Positions 49,194 through 57,550 of a stretch of 64,000 nucleotides of DNA are shown here, piece by piece. Position 1 is the stretch's first letter. Each line of letters opens with the position of its first letter. This DNA comes from Spironucleus salmonicida (Eukaryota; Fornicata; Diplomonadida; Hexamitidae): assembly GCA_000497125.2 (NCBI GenBank), contig CM035324.1:516651-580650 (forward strand). Direction: 5' to 3'. The notes below the pieces were generated by a model. The model was given only the letters and a program-made list of their open reading frames with translations. It made no database searches and had not been told where the DNA came from. The translations under genes and the position numbers were made by a program.

Positions 49194-51731
49194 TCAATCC
49201 TTTCCTATATTAACAGCTAAAACTCTCTAATAATCGACATATCCCATCCCGTCAATCCTACTCTCCACCAGACACCTCAAAAACTCATTTTTGAACCTTC
49301 CGGCACCGCAAATCCCGTAAACTGGAAGCGACCTATATTATTATATATTATTAACAATACTTTGAATGTGAGTTTGATATTCGTTTTCCACTCCAATCTG
49401 CATCTTCTTTTCTTAATCAAAATCGAGCACAAAAGGCTCAATTTGCGACATCTGCAACCCCTCGCCAAAGAAAACAAGAATTTCGTCATAATTTGACGCA
49501 ACATAAATCCCCTGCTTCTCGATAAAATCTGCGTTCAGCGCTATGCTTTTCAGTGAATAATCAAATATAATATGCTATATATTAAATTTGAGTTCTTCAA
49601 AATCGAACCACTCCAATTACGATGCGAAACATATTCTATTATATATTAATACGCAATTTTACGGTTTCAAAAGTATACATTTCTACAGTAAAAAGCAATA
49701 ATACATTATTATATTATAATCAGTATTAAACTAATTCAAAGAAGCGAAATTGTTCAAAAATGCGTAACTCTTAAAAGTCTGCGCAATGGAGCCCATGAAG
49801 CCATCCAGGAACGCCGTGAAGCCGTTATTCGACGAGAGCGAACCCTTCACTTTTGACTTGTTTACGTCCCCCGTCAAATACGTCACATTCTCGCTCGAAA
49901 TGTACGTCTCCTGCTTAATACTCAGACTCAGCTTTTTGCTGATTAGCAAAATCAGGTTATTTGATATAACGGAATTGAAAAATTCTACGGTAGAGCCGAT
50001 TTTCACCTTTTTCGTGATAACTTTAATATATCGATTATTATGTAAATCGGTGTACAAAAAACTGAGCTAAAAATAGACATTTTGGCCCATTTTGAAACCA
50101 TCTCTGATTGCGATTTCGGCGCCAAACGTGTCCTCTGGTTGGCACTGGCTCAGGTTGATCAAATTCTGGCTTCCGAAATGGCCTTTTCCGAAGAAATACT
50201 TTATCTCGATTCCTGTGGAGCAGCGCATTCTGACACAGGCCTCCAGCGCGACTTCCTGCGTCAAAAGAGCGCTTAAATGCGAGTTCAGATTCGTCTAATA
50301 GTCTTTAATGGAGTAAATGCGGCCGCTTGAGAGCCTGCAGATCTCGCTTAGCGAGTTTAAGTCGATGGAGTGGTTAAAAACGAATACATTGACTTATATA
50401 TAATTTAAAGCACATTTTGTGGCGAGTTCGGTGTACTCAATTTACGGCTTAAATTGCTGCTTGACATCGCCTTAAACCGGCTTAAAAGCCCCTTTGCCAA
50501 GCGTGCAATTGTTGTGAAGGAACAAAATGATCTTCCCACCAACGCTTTACATGCATTTTTGTGCATTTTCGAGCGCCGAAAAAACGCAATTATTAGCATT
50601 ATTATACAATGACTTAGCTATATTATGCAGGTTCTGAAGCAGCGAGAAAATCGCATTTTTACGCTGCTAAAGCGACACAATCAAGTCCCTGGGCGCCGGA
50701 ATGTAGCTGCTTTCGACGTCAGGCACCGAGCAAATTTCGAAATTGTTATTTTTGACCAAACAATAATGCACATTATTATTCGCTAAAATGAACATTACCA
50801 TGACCTTAACCTCCATTTTCAAGAATTCTAAAAGCTGATTTTCGACGATTTGGACGTGTTACGCGAAATCCTGAAGGCTCGAAATATCGAAAATGAACGT
50901 CAGAACCTGAAAAGTTTCGCATTTTCGCACCCGGTAAATTTCGGGCGCCTGAATCTGGTACGCCTCAAATTGAAATTCCGGCCTCTGGAGCCGATTTTCA
51001 GCATTTTTGCAAATTCGTTCGAATTCAAATTCAAATTGAGTTTCCACTCCACAAAGTGCGCAAATGTGGCGGCCTGAAGACGTGAATTTCGAGTAGCAAT
51101 TCGCGTACGCCTTGCAGTTGTGGCATCGCGGAGGGTTGATTTTCAGCTCTTTGTTGAAGTTTGCGAGGCTCGAAACCTGACGGTTTGGGCTGAAAATGAG
51201 CCCCGCGGGGAGCGAAAATGCGGCCAGCTGCTGCCCCGAAACGGGAAAAATGGAGTGCGTGAATTGCAGCAAATTCGAGGTTTTTGGAGCGAAGGTTTTT
51301 CTGGGGTTTTCGGTGTAATAATTTGCTGTTTCGCTGGTTAGGATTTGGGTGAGGGAGGTGGGTTGGGGGAGTGTTTGGGGGTCGATTTGGGGGTTAAATG
51401 AAGATTGGGGGTCGATTTGGGGGGTTATTTGGGGGTTAAATTGGGGGTTAAATTGCTGGTTAAATGAAGATTGGGGGTTAAATTACGGGTTAAATTGGGA
51501 AGGTTGGGGGTCGATTTGGGGGTTAAAGGAAGGCTGGGAGAGTGTTTGGGGGTTAAATTGGGAAGATTGGGGGGCTGTTTGGGCAGTAAGTTAGTAGGGG
51601 GATGTGGTTATTGGGGGGTTAAGTTATTGGGGCGTAAATTATTGCTGGGGGGCAGCTTCCGATTCGGGGGCAAAAACAGGCGCGGCTAGCTGCTGCGTGG
51701 ACGCTGTAGGGTATCTCCTGCGCTGGGACAT
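49194..51731 (-). CDS. SEC24: Sec24, cargo-binding subunit of the COPII coat
   Basis: 845 residues from ATG 51731 to TGA 49194, with about 20 in-frame TAA/TAG codons read as Gln. The N-terminus is low complexity (about 1-153; FNPQ-type repeats at about 58-122). The zinc finger follows with Cys 203, 206, 224 and 227 (PPRCHNC ... HICALCG). The trunk domain begins near FEAYQIQAPEIYRVR and includes VESSYIPAPRDLIVSL and GGKIILFLHNN. The beta-sandwich and helical parts include EIKYFFGKGHFGSQNL. The C-terminal gelsolin-like end is RIDGMGYVDYQRVLAV. Sec24 pairs with Sec23 and selects cargo at ER exit sites. Length and domain order fit the family. The start follows CCTCTAAA, as in the E2 gene. Confidence 0.92.
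51356..51578 (-). repeat. Coding minisatellite in the sec24 N-terminus
   Basis: Imperfect repeats of (TTTAACCCCCAA) type on the coding strand encode FNPQ, IDPQ and SSFNPQ units. They appear on the plus strand as GGGGGTTAAAT and GGGGGTCGATT. Unit length varies by whole codons, so the frame is kept. Confidence 0.85.
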
Positions 51732-51836
51732 TTTAGAGGCGAAGTGGTGGGAAAGATGTATTTGGTATATTAGCGTATATTATATAAAGTATAATATGGC
51801 AAGTTAAATAAAGTTGTGATTAAGTATAATTTTTAT

Positions 51837-51909
51837 GCCTGTTTAGCTCAGATGGTAGAGCGTCAGACTGAAGTTCTGTCGGTCCTTGGTTCGATTCCTA
51901 GAACAGGTA
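51837..51909 (+). tRNA. tRNA-Phe (GAA)
   Basis: A 73-base cloverleaf. The D-arm GCTC...GAGC and A-box TAGCTCAGATGG are standard. The anticodon loop CTGAAGT gives GAA. The T-loop TTCGATT and B-box GGTTCGATTCC are present. Unusual points are a G-U closing pair at 1-72, a T-T mismatch at 27-43 and a T-T mismatch in the T-stem. The primary sequence otherwise matches eukaryotic tRNA-Phe closely, so it is probably functional. Confidence 0.85.
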
Positions 51910-51914
51910 TTTTT
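51910..51914 (+). terminator. Pol III terminator of tRNA-Phe
   Basis: TTTTT directly after the tRNA 3' end. Confidence 0.7.
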
Positions 51915-52243
51915 GTTTGAATATATTATAGTTATAAGTAACCTTTAAAGTCGGCAAAACATTATTCTTAATATTTAATAAATATGGTTTTTTTGGTAAT
52001 ATTTGTATACTTTCAAAAAACTCAGATTTAAAATGATCTAGATATTGTATGATAATCAGTTTTTCGTGTATAGTAATTATTTACTTGAAGATTTTATGGT
52101 AAATAAACTCATTATTTATATACTATAAAATTATTAAAGGTTACAAGTAAACTTATCCAGAGTACATATATATTTGGATGAATATTGTAAGCCATTTGCC
52201 AGGTTAGTTAGTAATTAATAGTGCAGAAAATATCTTTATTCAA

Positions 52244-52552
52244 TCACTTAACTAAACGGTCCTCTAAAAGTCTATCAATCGTTTATACTCTTGCTTACGT
52301 ATCGTCCGCACTTTCCCTCATTTTACTATTAAGCAAAAAAATTTCACAGCTTTTACTTAACTCTAAACTGTCCCCCTTAGAGTTTATTTGGGGTTTGAAG
52401 AAATCATTTGGAATATGTTAAATATAGCTATATAGATGCTATTCTTACTACGATATCATAGGAGGAAGCATTTATTAGTGCTTTTGTGAACGTACATTTA
52501 CCTTTGATAATGATGTTTTAAACATTTGCTCCGCAATCGATAGTGAGGTCAT
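52244..52552 (-). CDS. Unidentified 102-residue protein
   Basis: Open from ATG 52552 (MTSLSIAEQMF) to TGA 52244 with about ten TAA/TAG codons read as Gln, several in clusters (KHQQM, ISQQEQH). Under the standard code nothing would be seen. The composition is protein-like: a polar N-terminal half, YSYIQHIPNDFFKPQINSKG in the middle, and a probable amphipathic helix at the end (DDTQARVQTIDRLLEDRLVK). I do not recognise the family. A TGA and AT-rich DNA upstream leave no earlier ATG in frame. Confidence 0.65.
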
Positions 52553-52952
52553 TATTTAGAAACGTAAATATTAATAATTAATATTTAATTTATATCAAGT
52601 TATATTTTCTTCATTGGATTATTAAAGATATCTAAACTTCATATAATTAAAACTATACTAAATAAACAATAATGTAGAAATAATATTATACAAGATAATA
52701 TAGACGTATATATAATAAAGCAGAAGTGTAAAAATATTATACATAATTATACTTCTCGTGTAAGTCATATAATATCTAAATATAACTTAGTATATAAACA
52801 AAAAAATAATTTCTAAAACAATATAAGTATATTGTTGATAAAAAATTTACTTAATTTTAAAAATTAGTTATGCTTTTATTTGGTATATAAAGATGTATGA
52901 GGTATTAAGAAACTTTAAAAGTAAAAGATATTAATAGATAATTGGGCTAGTT
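52553..52952. other. AT-rich intergenic stretch
   Basis: About 400 bases of strongly AT-rich DNA between the E2 gene's 3' end and the 102-residue gene's start. It should hold the E2 3' end signals and the promoter of the next gene. Nothing else was seen. Confidence 0.6.
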
Positions 52953-53408
52953 TCACTCCATTTTAGCATATTTTTAAACCCACTCTTTGACAGTTTTTTC
53001 ATAAGTAGGCATATCAGATTTCATCATTCTAGCAGCATCGCCATTCAATGGATCGTTTGGATTTGGGTCATCAAGTAATGAACAAATTGATAGTAAAACT
53101 CTAGAGACTGTAAATACTGGGGACCATTCTTTTTTAAGGATATCTAAACATATAGCACCATCTGTAGAAACATTAGGATGCAGAATTTGCGTATCAAATG
53201 TAATTCTAGGAGGCTTAATAGGATAATCAGATGGGAATGATAATGCAAGTTTAAATACACCACCTTCATAGGGAGTATCAGCTGGGCCTACAATGCAGGC
53301 CTACCAGTGTGATAAATCATCACCAATTGGTCCACCAGAACAATTAGCTGGTGGATCTTCACGAAGTTCTTTTAGTTCTTTCTGCAAGCGACGAACATTC
53401 ATTGACAT
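52953..53408 (-). CDS. Ubiquitin-conjugating enzyme E2, Ubc4/UBE2D type
   Basis: 151 residues from ATG 53408 to TGA 52953; almost exactly the UBC fold. Catalytic Cys87 lies in DGAICLDIL, preceded by the HPN motif (77-79) and followed by [18 protein letters not shown] and DPNPNDPLN. Family motifs [12 protein letters not shown] and [10 protein letters not shown] are present. Gln36 of HWQA, nearly invariant in Ubc4-type E2s, is written TAG, and Gln145 is TAA. It takes ubiquitin from E1 and passes it to substrates with RING or HECT E3s, in cytosol or nucleus. The inner ATG at 53402 is a possible alternative start. The start context CCTCTAAAATG equals that of sec24. Confidence 0.96.
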
Positions 53409-53548
53409 TTTAGAGGAAAGGTGGAATGGTAAATTTACTCATAATGATATTTATATATTATTGTAGAGTTATTTTAAATTACTAGATTATTTACTAACAG
53501 AGGATTAATGAGGTCTAAGGTTTGATAATAACGAGTTAATGGATAATA

Positions 53549-53731
53549 TCACTTCAAATCTTCCAACATCAATTTGTCATTTTCAAATAGTTCACTGCTA
53601 AATACTTATATTTCACTTCCAGCCTGTGTAAGGTTAGATTTCTTTAGATATGATGGTTTTACACCAGGTTTGAGAGCTGAAGACTTTTTATAGTCCTTGA
53701 TAGGGATTGGGGAACATAAATCTTAGTCCAT
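53549..53731 (-). CDS. Unidentified 60-residue protein
   Basis: Open from ATG 53731 (MDQDLCSPIPIKDYKKSS) to TGA 53549, with TAA at codons 3 and 42 read as Gln. Lys/Ser-rich, then an acidic end (FENDKLMLEDLK). It is 140 bases upstream of the E2 gene on the same strand. The start context is TTTAAAAATGG. No family recognised. It is short, but composition and spacing favour a real gene. Confidence 0.55.
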
Positions 53732-53965
53732 TTTTAAAGGAATTTGGAGCGAAAAATATATAAAGTATTTATAATATATTAAAAAACAACAAAAACGTAT
53801 CTACATCAAATTATTCAATATGTGTATTATGATATATTATTTTATATTCCAGATGCACATGGGGATAGTTTTAGATATGTCACAGAAAACGAATTTTATG
53901 ACAAAACAATAAAATATTATCACTAATTTAACCATCTCTTAAGATTAAGCACATATCGAATAAGC

Positions 53966-54142
53966 TCAAAAAACAGACTAGTACAAAAACCTAGATTCAT
54001 CTTTGCTCACCATTCCACTAATAGCTGTATCTGCTACTGTAGTAGAAATAAACTAATCGCGCTACTTATCATATAAATTCTTGTCTATTTCTTAGTTTAA
54101 TATTATTTAAATCCGTGCAAACTTTGATGTCTGTGTTCCCAT
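53966..54142 (-). CDS. Unidentified 58-residue protein
   Basis: Open from ATG 54142 (MGTQTSKFARIQIILNQE) to TGA 53966. Five of its glutamines are TAA or TAG. The sequence looks helical (EIDKNLYDKQRDQF, then TTVADTAISGMVSKDE). The ATG follows GCTAAA. It continues the minus-strand run of small genes. No family recognised. Confidence 0.55.
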
Positions 54143-54359
54143 TTTAGCGAAATGTAGAATTACTTATCACCATTATTATATCTTTATATAATCTAATTCC
54201 TCTTCCACACTAAAATATTTTAATTGCTTAAATTGTAATAAACCGAAATTTTGTTTCGAGTTTCTAGCTTAAAAGTTTATTAGTTAAAATATTAAACATA
54301 AAATCAATCTTAGACTACCACAAATCTTAATTTGTATTCAATAACAAAATCAACTCAAA

Positions 54360-54821
54360 ATGCACCAAAATGCACCAAAACATGCGCAATTAGTCATTTT
54401 GGCACTACTGCAAATCCCCATTTCTGAGCACATATAGCCGCATTCCCCATACGTCAATTTAGCAATATGCAGCATGACCAATCTAGGCCGCAAAATAACA
54501 TCTCAAGCCCCTAAATTCGCGCCAATCCTTCCAAATTTTGCATCCAGACCGAAATTTGAACGGTTTCGTGAGCCGGAAAAGGAGCGGAAAAGGAAGGGAC
54601 GAAAAGGAGCGGAAAGTGAATTCTACGGCGGCCGATGGAAATCGCAGTTAGGATGGGTAGGGTATTTGGGCGTTATGAGTATTTTTGCAAAGGGTTATAT
54701 GTAGTTATATGGTTTTATATGGTTTTATATGCTGTTATACACTTTATATACTATTATATGCTGTTATACACTTTATATACACTTCATATCTGCGCTACCA
54801 CCCACGCTGTGCAGGGCGTGA
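54360..54821 (+). CDS. Doubtful ORF, 153 residues
   Basis: ATG 54360 to TGA 54819-54821 with two TAG codons read as Gln. A basic central part (EPEKERKRKGRKGAE) is followed by a Tyr/Leu/Ile-rich stretch made by TATATG/TATACAC-like simple sequence, which makes coding doubtful. A shorter cysteine-containing frame exists on the opposite strand (about 54360-54500). I list it only as a possibility. Confidence 0.25.
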
Positions 54822-55116
54822 GCCGCTCAGAGTGCGAAATGGACAGGACGTGAAATGAGCACGCACCGGCCGCGCTGGGCGCCGAGCTTCTGGCCCAGGA
54901 TGCCGCGGGCGGAGTTGGAGGTATGGACCCAATTTTGTGCGAAGCGGGGGTCGGGAAGGGGCAGGATAATATGCCCGGGGGTGGAGTGGCGCGGCGTGCC
55001 CAGTATCCGCGGAAGGCGGTTTTTACTCTAAGTTCTACGGGCGACACGGGATATTTTAGGGTATGAGGGCGGATTGGGTAGCGGTACAGTTCGTGTTCCA
55101 GCTACGTATTATACCA
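54822..55116. other. GC-rich block upstream of tRNA-Val
   Basis: Unlike the AT-rich flanks, 54830-55040 is strongly GC-rich. All three minus-strand frames and one plus frame stay open for 60-90 codons, for example a minus frame ending SARGILGQKLGAQRGRCVL. None has a convincing start or a family I recognise. It may be a small gene in the biased codon style of beta-tubulin, or a relic. Confidence 0.3.
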
Positions 55117-55190
55117 GATTCTATGGTGTAGTTGGTTAGCACGTTTGTTTGACGTACAAGCGGTCCCGAGTTCAAGTCTCGGTAGAATCA
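55117..55190 (+). tRNA. tRNA-Val (GAC)
   Basis: 74 bases with a perfect acceptor stem (GATTCTA/TAGAATC), anticodon stem TTTGT/ACAAG with loop TTGACGT (anticodon GAC) and T-arm CCGAG TTCAAGT CTCGG. A-box (TGGTGTAGTTGG) and B-box (GTTCAAGTC) are intact. It lies 252 bases upstream of a beta-tubulin gene on the same strand. Confidence 0.95.
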
Positions 55191-55192
55191 AA

Positions 55193-55200
55193 TTTTTTTT
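55193..55200 (+). terminator. Pol III terminator of tRNA-Val
   Basis: Run of eight T two bases after the tRNA. Confidence 0.85.
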
Positions 55201-55442
55201 GGTCAGCGCCAGAGGGTTGAATAGGGGAGGTGCCGCAGATATTTTTTGGAGTCTCCTATTTCCGCCAACTGAATATTATGCTCCAGAATGTCTATAATAA
55301 TTTTGGCGGAATTTTCCGCTCCCCTAAAACCGAAAACTACACGGAATTCCGCGCGAGGGCGCCGCTGCTGGCATTATTATACCAATGATAACAGTTAATC
55401 TCCACCACTCCAAATTTCAGTAATAAATCCGCTCCCTCACAA

Positions 55443-56780
55443 ATGAGAGAGTTGGTTCACATTTAAGCAGGCCAGTGCGGTAACCAGATTGGTGCCAAGT
55501 TCTGGGAGGTCATCTCCGACGAACACGGTATCGACCCCTCTGGCGAGTACCGCGGTGATTCCGAACTCCAGATCGAGCGTATCAACGTTTACTACAACGA
55601 GGCCACCGGTGGTAGATACGTCCCCCGTGCCGTCCTCGTCGATCTCGAGCCCGGAACCATGGACTCCGTCCGTGCCGGCCCCTTCGGTCAGCTTTTCCGC
55701 CCCGACAACTTCGTCTTCGGTCAATCCGGTGCCGGTAACAACTGGGCCAAGGGTCACTACACCGAAGGCGCTGAACTCGTCGACGCCGTTCTCGACACCG
55801 TCCGTAAGGAAGCCGAAGCCTGCGACTGCCTCCAGGGCTTCCAGCTCGTCCACTCCCTCGGTGGTGGTACCGGTTCCGGTATGGGAACCCTCCTCATGGC
55901 CAAGATCCGCGAGGAGTACCCCGACAGAATGATGTGCCCCTTCTCCATCGTTCCCTCCCCCAAGGTTTCCGACACGGTTGTCGAGCCCTACAACGCCACC
56001 CTCTCCGTCCACCAGTTGGTCGAGAACGCTGACGAAGTCTTCTGTATCGATAACGAGGCCCTCTACGACATCTGCTTCCGTACCCTCAAGCTCACCTGCC
56101 CCACCTATGGTGATCTCAACCATCTCGTCTCCCTCGTCATGTCCGGCATCACCTGCTGCCTCCGCTTCCCCGGTCAGCTCAACGCCGACCTCCGCAAGAT
56201 TGCTGTCAATCTCGTACCCTTCCCCCGTCTCCACTTCTTTGTCGCTGGCTTCGCTCCCCTCACCTCCCGCGGCTCCCAGATCTATCGTGCTCTCACCGTT
56301 CCCGAACTCTTCTCCCAGATGTTCGACAACAAGAACATGATGGCTGCCTCCGACCCCCGTCACGGCCGTTATCTCACTTGCCTCACCCTCATCCGTGGTC
56401 GTGTATCGACCAAGGAAGTCGATGAGCAGGACCACAACATCCAGAACAAGAACTCCTCCTATTTCGTCGAGTGGATCCCCCGTAACATCATGGTTGGTAT
56501 CTGCGATATCCCTCCCAGAGGTCTCAAGATGTCCGGTACCTTCATCGGTAACACCACCGCCATCCAGGAGCTCTTCAAGCGCGTTGGCGAGCAGTTCACT
56601 GCTATGTTCCGTAGAAAGGCTTTCCTCCACTGGTATACCGGTGAAGGCATGGACGAAATGGAATTCACCGAAGCCGAGTCCAACATGAACGATCTCATCT
56701 CCGAGTATCAGCAGTACCAGGACGCCTCCGTCGAGGAAGAAGGTGAAGGTGCCGAAGAAGAAGAAGGCATGGAAATGTGA
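55443..56780 (+). CDS. Beta-tubulin, copy A
   Basis: 445 residues, the usual beta-tubulin length. It starts [20 protein letters not shown], where Gln8 is TAA (55464-55466). The GTP-binding loop GGGTGSG is at 140-146, [20 protein letters not shown] at 93-112, and the acidic C-terminal tail is [16 protein letters not shown]. With alpha-tubulin it forms the microtubules of flagella, spindle and cytoskeleton. Under the standard code the TAA would cut off the N-terminus and leave a false start at Met73. Codons end mostly in C or G, in contrast with AT-rich neighbours, as expected for a highly expressed gene. The ATG is preceded by CCCTCACAA, shared with copy B. Confidence 0.97.
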
Positions 56781-57550
56781 TCTTTTCTGTTTCATTATAA
56801 ATGTGCACCGGTCAGTTAGCGGAAGTCGCTCGGCCGTGGGCTCACTGGATTACAAATTATGATCGTAGTAGGGGTGGTAGGTCTGTGAATGTGGACCCTG
56901 GGTTGAGCTCCTACCAGGACCCACATGACTAGGATCTCGCGCAGGTCAGATGGGAGGCTACGGCCGCGCGCTGTGCTCATGCGGTTATTTCAGCTCCGGT
57001 ATCCAGCTGTACCCCGCTGCCGAGCCAGGCATGTGTGCTCGCACCTCGGCTAGGTAGCGAGTCAGCATGCAGCGGGAAGTCGTAACACAGCTAGGTTCCT
57101 CCCTGGCAGTGACTCTAGATACCACTTGGCGTCTCGACCGCCTGGGCGAGTAAGGTCTCGTGAATCTCACAGAAGCCCGCCATCCAGTTTGGTTATGCAG
57201 CTGTGATATCTCCGGGAGTACATTTTGCCACTCAGTACTAACTCGTGTATGGCCCTTGGTGGCCTGAGGAAGTATTCGCTGATGCCATTTTCAATCACTG
57301 CAATACTTTAACATTGCTGCCCGTGTCTCGAGAATCCGGCGAAAGTATCGATTTCGACATGGAGCGATGCACCCCATGGGCCCAGCGTACTATACGCGCC
57401 GCAGATGCAATGTAACAGGGAATCGGAAGAAAATTATGCGCCACTAAGCGCACTGTCTGTGCTGCGCACGCATGATTCACAGTCCTTAGTTGGTATATGT
57501 GCTGGGGCTTGCACCCGCATCTGTCAATCGTGCAGTAGCACTCCGGTGGT
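56781..57550. other. Shared 3' flank of beta-tubulin A
   Basis: 770 bases downstream of the stop, GC-richer than ordinary intergenic DNA here and duplicated exactly in the other arm. It contains short TGA-free runs on both strands and a cysteine-bearing piece (CTIDRCGCKPQHIYQL, read on the minus strand near 57500-57540), which may be a CRP-like relic. No intact gene was seen. Confidence 0.4.

Larger units (their letters stand above)
55428..57550 (+). repeat. Inverted repeat, left arm (beta-tubulin A and 3' flank)
   Basis: Pairs with 59899-62021. Coordinates of matching points always sum to 117449 (tubulin starts 55443/62006, stops 56780/60669, arm ends 57550/59899), so no net indel separates the arms. 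The only differences I found are six substitutions within 55454-55468. Confidence 0.9.

Noticed and set aside
55437-56795. 452-residue open frame antisense to beta-tubulin
   Set aside because: Shadow of the strongly biased tubulin codons; the mirror frame occurs on copy B. Gly/Glu/Val composition is typical of antisense frames.
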